A stretch of 64,000 nucleotides of DNA from assembly GCA_034440635.1 (NCBI GenBank), contig JAOTON010001528.1, forward strand, positions 1,164,501 through 1,228,500, in the 5' to 3' direction. The DNA comes from Lepas anatifera (lineage: Eukaryota; Arthropoda; Thecostraca; Lepadidae). The position numbers and the translations under genes are program-made. Of this stretch, positions 55,101 through 64,000 are shown piece by piece. The notes beneath the pieces are model-generated. The model searched no databases and was not told the origin of the DNA. It saw only the letters and a program-made list of their open reading frames with translations. Within the stretch, counting starts at the first letter, position 1. The number at the start of each line of letters is the position of its first letter.

Positions 55101-56707
55101 GAACCTTATTTGCCACTTAGCACCATTGTCGCCAACTGCAACACTATGAGGAAATTCCCAGACTCGGACGTGGCAGCTGAGTCTATCTTGTACCTAGGAC
55201 CCAGCCATGCTGTCAAGTAATGCTGCATTCATTTCACGAAACATTGTAAAGAGAGACCACGACATTTTAACAAAGCGATTTCCTCGCTTTTCTACTCTTT
55301 GTACGTTGACATAAAGCTGTTTTTCCAGGTGGAACTTTCTCCGGTATCAGTTTTGCCTGCTTCTACCTTTTGTTGTTCTTGCTCGTCACGTTATGACCGA
55401 AACTGGTAAACGCCAATTATACTTGCCTCTAATAAAGACGTGTGTATTTCAAAGAAGTGACAAATCCGTCAGCAGTTGGACATAGAGCCACAATATTCAG
55501 TGAGTGATGTATTTCTCTAAAGTACCGGACATTGTCTTATGGAAATCACACATTGGCAGACTCAGTAGGAAACTGATTGGCCGTGCATGGGAATATATTA
55601 ATGAGTAAGGAAAAGAGCATACTTGCCTTGGGGGAGTGATCCCATGATGTCAGTAACCTCCCCATGGCATGGCGGCTAAAAATATTTAGGCCATTTTATC
55701 GCGCATCTTTAGAGAATACTGTGTAGAAATTACTAGTGCATAAGTCAGGAGCAAAAAGTGAAACAATATTGAGAAAGCCAGAGCTGGCACAGGATTGTTC
55801 AGAATGTAATGGGATATAATGTGTTTTTTGTGATTTTTTTAAATTTCACATTTCCAAATTTTGACTTTTATTAGTTTGACCTTTCGTTTTGTGACCTAGC
55901 ATGACGTTTAAGCACTTGAAATGGGCCTTACAGACACCTCTGAAATTTCCCTCCATAGACGATCTTTGCATAAAATAGAAATAAAAGTGTTTTTCCTCCA
56001 AATTCAGAACTTTTGCACTTACGATAGGTACACAGACGGCCTACACCCCACTGCGGTAGTACAGCCTAAGTAAAAACGCTGCAGAGAAAGTGATTGCTTT
56101 TAGAATCAGGTAAATAGTTTTCCTGAACTATAATGCAGTGATGTTGCACTGTCTTGACGAATATTTCATTGTGCAGCTCTCCGAGTTTATGAAAATTAAT
56201 ACCTGCCAACACGAGTGGGGCGGGTAACCGACCTCCTCTGGTTTCGACGGATATAACAAAAAACACTCTGGTGCAGCGCCGTCGTAATTAATCTACCTCT
56301 TACCCGGAATTTTTGCAACTTCTGCAAAACTTAGGTCAGCTAGCAACTGATATGAACCATAGGAACCGTAAATACCATAAGTCAGCCGGAAACTGACTGG
56401 TTAGTGGGTGGCCTGAGCTAGGGGGCCTTCCCTGTGCTTGGTGGGACCTTAAACTTTTGTTTCTAAATTAACCCTTCATTGTGGGAATTCCCGTTTGGTT
56501 GGTGGCGTCGGATCTGCATGATAATTCCATTGATGACTTCAGTAAGAATCTGACTCCTGAAACCGAGCTGGGAACAAGTCTGGCAAAATTTATGAAAAAC
56601 AAAAATAATATACGTTTTTAGGTAATAGGAAATTTATGCCTTGTTTCGTGTGTGACAAGGACCAAGAAACGTATTAGTCATGGTCTAATTTATCCTTGCA
56701 TCCTTAA
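55101..56707. other. Intergenic, right part duplicated from 42.2-43.0 kb
   Basis: 55101-55855 has nothing recognised. From about 55860 it matches 42180 onward; SINE-tail fragment at 56386-56472. No gene. Confidence 0.5.
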
Positions 56708-57556
56708 CACTCGCATTGACGGGGATCTGAGCCACCTTCGCTTTGACGCGGGGGGGCAGTACCCATCCCCCTCTTCTAAGGTCTCGAGAACCACGCTAGA
56801 TAACGAAAAAGGTAAACGGTGTTGGGTAGCCCATCCACAGCTCTATCAAAAGAAATCGTGCAATTTTTTGGTCAGGTCACATTTAAAGTCACTAGAGGTC
56901 AAGAGATGACGTCATAGGGATAACATGTAAGTAAAGGTTTTCGGTCATTACACTTTGAAGAAGTAAAGATGGAGTGGAAACAATTTAGACCTTGACGATT
57001 CTCACAGAAAGCCAAATATGATGACTTATGATAAGGTTTTGCTAGGTCAAATCTGGGCAAATATGGAATTTGACCTGACCTGAGGTCAGGCCAAAGTCAA
57101 ATTACGTCAAAATCTATATCATTAAATCTGCAAAGACGAGATATATCTAATTCAGAAGAAAATAAACTTTATCACTGTCCATTACTAAGTTATACAGTTG
57201 AAATCATTTTCCTATTTATTTCCAAAGGGGAGGTCATGGCTCATACTTGACCTCAGGTCATTGATATAAAACATACACGAAAATATTTAAGAAAACTTGG
57301 TGGACCCATGATAAAATATGAGTTTCATTCGGCCTGATATGACTAATGTTTTCTTAAACTTTTTGGTGGTCAGGTCAATTGACCTCTACTGGTAACTTGA
57401 TCTGAGATGACCTTACCTTACAATTTTGACCGAAGGTGTAAAAATGATGGGAGAAAAGGATTGCCAAGTCCGGCGGCGCTACTCGCCGCTCTTTTACGCT
57501 ATCTCTAAAAAACTTGAGGGGCGGGCGGGTACCCGCCCTCCGCGTCAATGTGCATG
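56708..57556 (+). mobile_element. Complete AGGTCA-rich TTAA element
   Basis: TTAA 56704-56707 and 57557-57560; termini as in 43021-43852, its duplicate. Confidence 0.8.
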
Positions 57557-57560
57557 TTAA

Positions 57561-57986
57561 AGGGAATGTGGCACCTTTAGGCCGTGATTTTAACTGAGCT
57601 AACCAGGTTGTAAACCATGCATGAAGATCCATTACTCACATATCATTTGTCTTTGAGCTAGAAATTTTTGCAGAGAAAAGTTAAAAGCCTACATGAAATG
57701 TGCCCAAGGGTCCGGCTACAGCTGTCAGCTGTTGGCGTGACGTCATGCTAATGTCACGGTAAGTTGTCATCCTATTGAAGCCTCCTGTATATGTCAGTAG
57801 TTGCCAGATCATGACGTTATGCACAGGGAGAGGTTTATTGTTTGCTATAGAAGAGCATTTTGAATATCAAAACACTGGGCTCTTTTTGTACATTTTTCAG
57901 GAAAAGTCATGGCAATTACTATTTTTGGCTAAAAATAGCTCTAATTGCCATATATTTCGAGAATCGACCAAGGTGCTTCATTCCCT
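57561..57986. mobile_element. T2-like MITE in copy-5 3' flank
   Basis: Left TTAA-AGGGAATGTGGC shares its TTAA with the preceding AGGTCA element. The right end is ATTCCCT-GTAA, the same degraded target as in 43857-44282. Confidence 0.75.
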
Positions 57987-57990
57987 GTAA

Positions 57991-58579
57991 CGAAAATTTC
58001 CAAAAATGTAGCAAATTTGTCAATAATTGAAAAAGTATCCCTAGGCAGTTTGCAAAGTCCCTGGCCTTAACGGTCGGGAACCTCGCAAAGTTCAGATAAA
58101 AGTTCGGGGCTTTCGCGACTTTGATGCTTTGTCAGTTTGATATAACAAGCCGGCATTTTAATGTGACTTGGTTGGCTATCATCCTTGTAATGTATTCATC
58201 ACAGTATCTGGACATTTTCCGAAAGAATCAGATGGAAACCAGATTTCTTACGTTATATGAAAATCCTCGAGTTTCTTAAGTTGTAGGAGAATTTTCTATG
58301 TGTTATAGCTGTTATATATGTCTACTTGACGGTAATATATTTATTGGGACATTTAATGCTCAGTATTAGCCTCTAACAGCCTAATTGAAAGCCAAGAGTA
58401 CCCGTGGTTACCACACTGTCCTTGGAAGGTATTCGTTGTCAATGGCAAAGACGTGCTTTGAAAAAAATGTTCTGTATTTTATGAATAAATATTCGAATGA
58501 CAAATCGCATAAAAGCACCGATGGGACACGTATGCAGTCACGTGATTACGGAAGCAGACATTCAGATCATGGAGGGCGA
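57991..58579. other. 3' flank of copy 5 (copy-2 type)
   Basis: Nearly identical to 44287-44875, unlike 47390-47997. No gene. Confidence 0.55.
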
Positions 58580-59061
58580 CTAATACACAGCCTTGTGGAC
58601 GGGAGCGGGGTGGTAGGCGGGCGCCTTGGCGTAGCCGTCGTAGGTGACCTCTGCGTTGTAGCCGCCGTGGTGGTCAGCGTGGTACTTGACGTTCTGTGTG
58701 CGGCCGTCGGGCAGCACAACGATGTACTGTCCCTCGACGTTGTTGCCGTCGCCGTGCTCCTGCTGGGAGAACTGGGCGCCGTAGTGCGGGTCGTTGACGG
58801 CGTAGTCGAAGGCGTAGGGCCGTGCGTGGTGGTCGTCGTGTCCGTAGCCGTGCTGGGGCGCTGCAGCGGCCGTGGCGGTGAGGGCGGCAATCAGCAGGAA
58901 CTGTAAGATGGAGAACAAATTGAAATGGTTATTAATGGTTGAATTAATGCTCAACAGAAATCATGCAGTAGCTTACAGTATACATTGTGCTTTCTATTTC
59001 GATTACGACAATTATGTGTTTAAGATCAATGGTTAAAAGAGATGTCAGGCCATACCTTCAT
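58580..59061 (-). CDS. RR cuticle protein, copy 5 (short tail, chimeric)
   Basis: 108 aa. Exon 1 is 59056-59061; exon 2 is 58900-58580; the intron is 155 bp. Signal peptide MKFLLIAALTATAAAA. The RR domain is complete but has GQYIVVLPDG (Ile for Ser). The tail repeats are absent: KAPAYHPAP runs straight into VHKAVY, a 147-bp in-frame loss. The join lies between two copies of CCTTGTGGACGG(A/G)AGC. The intron and promoter match copy 3; the 3' flank matches copy 2. The frame is intact, so a chitin-binding protein with almost no tail is expected. Confidence 0.92.
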
Positions 59062-59086
59062 GTTAGGGGTGGAATGGTCAGCTGTG

Positions 59087-59122
59087 GACTGATGTTGTGC
59101 CCCGGCACCGGCCCAATTTATA
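59087..59122 (-). promoter_or_regulatory. TATA + initiator, copy 5
   Basis: TATAAA 59122-59117 and TCAGTC 59092-59087, 32-bp spacing. Forkhead-like TGTTTAC at 59267-59273. Confidence 0.82.
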
Positions 59123-59668
59123 CCACAGACAGCGGCAAAGGCTGTGGCTAGACCGCGGAAGGGGCTGGGGCGGCGGTGATTTGGCAGGACCGCACGGGCC
59201 ACTGTGACCCAGAGTCTAGAGCCTGCATTGCTCGGAGATCTCGTGGTTTAATTCAGCAGCGTTCAGTGTTTACTTTGATTACCACGAGCCAATCTCTGCT
59301 CTTGGCTTTTGGAACGAGAATTGATGGACTTAAGAATATATTTCGTTATCTCGGGTATCTATTTAGTTAAATGTTGCATTCCTACCATATTTTATAATTG
59401 GGGCGTTCTAGGACAAAACGACCAAAAATAGTTCATTTTGACACCACCAGGTCTATCATAAAAAATCTGAAACCTTGTCTTCGAGACAGTTTTGGTCACT
59501 GAACACAACTGCGAGAATCTTAGCCCCATCCAACCGAGTTATAGCCCAAGGCGTTTTCGGAAGGTCACCTTTTAGACTTATCTTTGATGCTTCATAACTC
59601 AAAAATGCATAGCTTGATGAATAAGTCTTGTATACCAATGAATTGGTCCGAAAATATAAATTATTTAA
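59123..59668. other. Upstream region of copy 5
   Basis: Homologous to 48690-49233. No gene. Confidence 0.5.
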
Positions 59669-62443
59669 ACCTTGCCCCTGTGGCGGGTACGAGCCACCCT
59701 TTCCCTGGTGGGGGAAGGGGGGGCTAAAAAGACCACCACGATCCCAACAACTAAAGAGAGCTAGAAAAAAGCACAAAACGACAATTGATATCTCCTAAAA
59801 ATTATACCGAAAATACTTAAGTCATTTTTCTCGTCAGGTGAATATCAAGGCCACCAGAGGTCAATATAGGTTAAAATCGCTAATATGAGGTGTACTAAGA
59901 AAACCTCATATATCTCAGAAACTTTGATAGTTAGAAACATTTTCTGAACACCATTCGAAAACTCTTGAGCTGCTTTTTTATTAAGTTAAAATTATTTTTG
60001 GGTCAGGTCAAAGTCTAGGGAGCTGCAGGTCACTGGTCATTGAGAATGTGCTTGGGAATGTCCATAGCCACCCATGCATAAGGGCGTTTTCTTTTTGCCA
60101 AAGACTTCATCATCATCATCATCATCATATTTCGGGTTTAGGGGCGCAACGTCATCATAGGTCATACGGTGCCCAAAACACTGAATTAAGAAATACACAT
60201 CGTGGTATTACTCAGTTCAGTCAGTGGTAAAATGGTGGGGTGAGACACAGATAAAACAAACAAATGAGTCGATGGTGAGACGAGTCACGGAGTCAGAGAT
60301 ATTAGCTGTCCGTGCATTTCAGGGACGGCTACCTCCGGGAGAGTAAATAACATTCAAGTTAGCCTTGTGAAGGAATAAAACAATATTGGAAGTGTGAACA
60401 GTGCGGAATTCTCCCAACAGATTCTTCAGTGAAGGAGTACCTGGCAGATATCGCGCCCTCTCAAGCTCCTAGTCACGACAATCCACTAACACGTGTGTCA
60501 CCGTGAGTCGCTCGTCGCAGCGCGGGCACGCCGGAGGGCCATCACCGCAGAGGAGGTACGAGTGTGTCGCGTGTGTGTGACCTATACGCAGCCTGGTGAG
60601 AATCACCTCCTCTCTCCTACATTAAGCACTGGCCGACGACCACACCACTAATTTGGGCTTCAGCAGCCGCAGCTTACTGCCCTTTGGATCGCTGTCCCAT
60701 GAGCGCTGCCACAAATCGCGAACGTATTTACGGATTTTCGGATAGAAATCCGAAAGTGGGATGCCTGGGCCGGTTGGCACCCAACCCTGAGCCGCTACCT
60801 TGGCACAATGTGCCAATGGCACATTCGTCGGCGCACTTGTTGCCAGGTATACCTATCTGGCTTGGCACCCAGACTATGATGACAATTTTACCCTGGCAGT
60901 GTGCCCTATACATCCTGCGTCTTATAAGCTCTAAAATATGCGATGATGTCGGGTGCGTTTCAAACACACTCAGTGCCTGTATAGATGATAGTGAGTCTGA
61001 AAATATTACATGTCGGCGTGTTCTGGAAAGTAAAATATGATCCATGCAACGAAACAGCGCACACAGCTCAGCGGTGAAAACAGATGCGGTACTCGGCAGC
61101 GTAAATCTATTTTCAAAGGTCTCACCCACAAAGGCGCATCCCGTTCCATTACCACTTTTCGACCCGTCTATGTAGTATACGGAGTAATCTATGTTTGAGT
61201 CATGCAGGTGCTGCAGGAAAACCCGACGCATCGCATTAGGCGGTAGATCCTTTGTCATTTCAAGTAGTCTGGTGTCCGGTTTTAAATTCAGGTAAAACTC
61301 ATGGTTCCACTGATGACGCGTGGTGAGTCTCGATTAGGCTAAGATCTATATCGGCTTCGCTGAGCCACTCGCATACCCTGAGCCCAGGGTGTCGTGCTGA
61401 TGCCGGGAGAGTGTCGGCCTGGCGCTGTAGCGTTTCAGAAAATAATTTTGGGTATGCTGGGTGCCCGGGGAATTGTCTAATCTTTAAAGCCTACTTCAGC
61501 GATAAGAAACGTCGTCGCAACGACAAAGGCATCTTGTCCGCATCCACCAGTAGGCTGCTGGTGGGCGATGTGCGGAAAGCACAAGGATAATCCTTAAAGC
61601 GTGGTGGTGGACAGTGTCCAATACTCGCTTGGCACTTTCCGTGGCGGATTCGTAAACTATACACCCATGATTCTAGTTTTGCGAATAACTTCCAAACCAA
61701 ACAAGATAAATCCATAGTTGATACACCTTTGTAATCCTCTTGTCAATAATAATCGAATGATATATGATATCGATCGATATGATATCGATGGTCCAATTTG
61801 AAATTTGACCTGACCCAGGTCAATGGTTTGACCCAACTTGACCTGGTATTATCATTATGTATATCATTTGACTTGCAGTTACCATTTAAACACTTTGGTG
61901 ACAAAATAAAAGTTTTATCTTGGTTTATTCAAAATGTATAGAGTAAAACACCGAAAAATGTTTCTTTGCACTAAGATGACCTTTGAAAGGTCACAGGTCA
62001 AAATTGTTGGTATCAACTTCAGAAATGGGCTAAGACCAAGTCGTAAAGGATGTTTGAAGTTGATTCCATCGACAATTACTGAGGGGAGCTTATTTCCTGA
62101 TTTTCCCAATGCATTTGCAATGGGGAGGTCATGCTCTGTACATGACCTTAGGTCACCGATATTAAAACATCCTGGGACACGAGTTGTAGCTCCTGAACGG
62201 TTTAATATGGGGTATGAGTTTCAATTTGGTCAATTAACCCTCCTTTTAGTTATGCAGTCCTAAACATTTTTTTAAGTGAGGTCTTTTCACCTGACCTTAT
62301 ATGACCTTGAGCTAAAATTTTCAGGAATCATATAAAAATGATGAAGCAATAGCTAGACAAAGTTTGAAGGCGCTGCGCTCCGCTGTTTTTCGGTCACATT
62401 GAAAACCCGGGGGGGTCTAAAAAGACCCCCACCCGGGCGAAGG
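59669..62443 (+). mobile_element. AGGTCA-rich element C hosting the same LINE
   Basis: TTAA 59665-59668 and 62444-62447. Duplicate of 49234-51990. Confidence 0.6.
60109..61676 (-). pseudogene. Second copy of the truncated LINE
   Basis: Same 5' truncation point, same (ATG)n tail and same flanks (60093-60108, 61677-61692) as 49671-51221, so it arose by segmental duplication and not by a second insertion. The RNase H frame is further decayed: it is open only 61258-60728, with a short duplication or insertion near 60805-60830 (a repeated GGCACA segment). It keeps YIDGSKSG and FTAELCAL. Confidence 0.88.
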
Positions 62444-62447
62444 TTAA

Positions 62448-62980
62448 GTTCAAGAGTTCAGAAATTAGAGGAAAAACTCTTTTAGTTCCATTTTATCCAA
62501 AGATAACCTATGGAGCAAAATTTCAGAAGTGACTGTAAGGCTCATTTCAAGTGCCAAAAGGTCATGCTGGGTCACAAAACAAAAGTTCAAACCACTAAAA
62601 ATTAAAAATTTAAACAAATACAATTCACCTATTTCAAAATATGGTATAGTTGAAAACCAGTTCAGTGGTATACAAAAATTTGTTCATCAAGGAATGCATT
62701 TCAAGCTATAAAACATCAAAGAAGAATTAAAAGGCGATCTCCCGAAAAATTATAGCGTATAAGAGCAATATTGAAAGCCAAGAGTATCCATCGTTAACAA
62801 GAGTCCTTAGAAGGTATGCGTTGTCACTGGAAAAGATGTGATTTGAAAACCATGATCTGTATTTTGTGAATAAATATTCAAATTAACACTCGCACAAAAG
62901 CTGCAATGGGACACATATGCAGTTACGTGATAACGAAGCACACAGATGATGGAAGCAGATATTCAGATCATGGAGGGCGA
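62448..62980. other. 3' flank of copy 6
   Basis: Near-identical to 51995-52529. No gene. Confidence 0.5.
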
Positions 62981-63703
62981 CTAATACACAGCCTTGTGGA
63001 CGGGAGCTGGGTGGTACACAGGCCTGGGGGCATGGTAAACGGGGGCAGCGTGGTACACAGGCTTCGGAGCATGGTACACGGGGCCAGTGTGGTGCACTGG
63101 CTTCGGGGCATGGTACACGGGGCAGGGTGGTACACAGGCTTCGGGGCATGGTGCACACGGGGGCAGCGTGGTACACAGGCGTCGGGGCATGGTAAGCCGA
63201 AGCTGCGTGGTGCGAGGCCTTGTGGACGGGAGCGGGGTGGTAGGCGGGCGCCTTGGCGTAGCCGTCGTAGGTGACCTCTGCGTTGTAGCCGCCGTGGTGG
63301 TCAGCCTGGTACTTGACGTTCTGTGTGCGGCCGTCGGGCAGCACAACGCTGTACTGTCCCTCGACGTTGTTGCGATCGCCGTGCTCCTGCTGGGAGAACT
63401 GGGCGCCGTAGTGTGGGTCGTTGACGGCGTAGTCGAAGGCGTAGGGCCGCGCGTGGTGGTCGTCGTGTCCGTAGCCGTGCTGGGGCGCTGCGGCAGCCGT
63501 GGCGGCGAGGGCGGCAATCAACATAAACTGAAAGATGGATAACAAATGGGAGTGGTTATTAATGGTTGAAATAGTATATGAACGAATAATGAAATAAAAC
63601 AATTATTGCAGTTTCTTACAACCTCCGGGTGTTTTCTATTGTGATACGGACAATTTTGTGTTTTAGGTTCGTGGTTAAATGAGATGTTAGGTCATACCTT
63701 CAT
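62883..63703 (-). pseudogene. RR cuticle protein, copy 6, frameshifted tail
   Basis: Exon 1 is 63698-63703; exon 2 starts at 63527; the intron is 170 bp. Signal peptide MKFMLIAALAATAAAA and a complete RR domain with GDRNNVEGQ (Arg for Gly) and KYQADHHGG (Gln for His). The tail contains two extra 39-bp units plus one net base (+2 near 63148, -1 near 63118). After YHAAPV the frame turns Cys/Pro-rich (CTMPRSLCTTLP) and ends only at 62883. The ancestral stop, TAG 62981-62983, remains in the other frame. If expressed it gives a 216-aa protein with an aberrant Cys-rich end; it could also be an assembly error in a repeat. The promoter has a TTAA element inserted upstream. Confidence 0.85.
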
Positions 63704-63728
63704 GTCAGTGGTGGAATGTTCAGCTGGG

Positions 63729-63764
63729 AACTGATGCTGTGCCCCGGCACCGGCCCAATTTATA
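63729..63764 (-). promoter_or_regulatory. TATA + initiator, copy 6
   Basis: TATAAA 63764-63759 and TCAGTT 63734-63729, 32-bp spacing. The upstream sequence is interrupted at 63826. Confidence 0.83.
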
Positions 63765-63826
63765 CCACAGACAGCGGCAAAGGCTGTGGCTAGACCGCGG
63801 TGGGGGCTGGGGCGGTGGTGATTTAA

Positions 63827-64000
63827 CCCGCGCGGGGCTGAGGTCTCCAGCCGAACGCGCGGGGCTGGGGGTGTAAATTTTACCCCCTGTTATCTCCCGA
63901 ACTAATTGTCCGATTTGGAAAATTCAAACGCCAATCGAACGATCTCATCACGAACAACTAAAAACATGTACTTAATTTAAAGTTTAAGGTCAAGGTCAAT
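63827..64000 (+). mobile_element. AGGTCA-type TTAA element in copy-6 promoter, partial
   Basis: TTAA (63823-63826) followed by CCCGCGCGGGGCTGAGG, similar to the 20841 terminus. The uninterrupted target (GATTTAATTAGCAGG) is seen upstream of copy 4 at about 53291-53305. AAGGTCAAGGTCAA lies just before the window end. The right end is outside the window. Confidence 0.7.

Larger units (their letters stand above)
55860..58610. repeat. Duplicated block D' (pair with 42180-44985)
   Basis: Partner of 42180-44985. Ends inside the tail of cuticle copy 5, at the recombination junction. Confidence 0.8.
58613..63826. repeat. Duplicated block B' (pair with 48180-53296)
   Basis: Partner of 48180-53296; carries copies 5 and 6 and the shared LINE insertion. 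Confidence 0.85.

Noticed and set aside
1..64000. CRISPR array, bacterial operon, rRNA or organelle insertion
   Set aside because: No regularly spaced direct repeats with unique spacers, no ribosome-binding operon structure and no rRNA-like sequence was recognised; the window is plainly eukaryotic nuclear.

Overview
The window looks like intergenic, transposon-dominated chromosome from an arthropod, most likely a crustacean or another non-insect arthropod. The evidence is six two-exon genes for Rebers-Riddiford (RR) cuticle proteins with arthropod TATA plus TCAGT core promoters, GT-AG introns, tRNA-derived SINEs, and LINE, Penelope and hAT relics. No bacterial operons, rRNA genes or functional tRNA genes were seen. 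The species cannot be named from the sequence alone.

Layout. 1-16 kb: mobile-element debris with hAT-type MITEs, a dispersed CG-rich repeat, AGGTCA-rich TTAA elements and a broken Penelope-like element with a GIY-YIG endonuclease. 16.0-18.3 kb: two exons of an unrecognised plus-strand gene that splice in frame, followed at its stop codon by a 112-bp tandem array. 18.9-29.7 kb: tandem repeats, a degenerate ~100-bp repeat field, SINEs, a complete AGGTCA-rich element and strong hairpins. 29.7-32.5 kb: a 2.8-kb fold-back element with 1.25-kb arms, a 9-bp target duplication and a second MITE sitting exactly on its dyad. 35.9-38.1 kb: a TA-flanked 2.2-kb inverted-repeat element whose empty site is present at 5.9 kb, followed by an L1/Tx1-like endonuclease fragment.

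40.4-63.8 kb: a minus-strand tandem array of six cuticle protein genes. Each has a 6-bp coding exon 1 (Met-Lys), a short intron and one main coding exon. Five are intact; the sixth is frameshifted in its C-terminal repeat. The array is a mosaic of larger duplications (offsets about 10.4 and 13.7 kb), and copy 5 looks like a recombinant between copy-2-like and copy-3-like genes. Insertions with matching empty sites (a LINE, a SINE, a hAT MITE) give a relative order of events.

The most unusual theme is several families of TTAA-flanked, non-autonomous elements of about 0.8-1 kb, packed with AGGTCA/TGACCT nuclear-receptor half-sites and interleaved with the cuticle genes. Cuticle genes of this type are normally under ecdysteroid control, so these elements could act as mobile hormone-response arrays; this is inference. 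One such element has landed about 60 bp upstream of the copy-6 TATA box.
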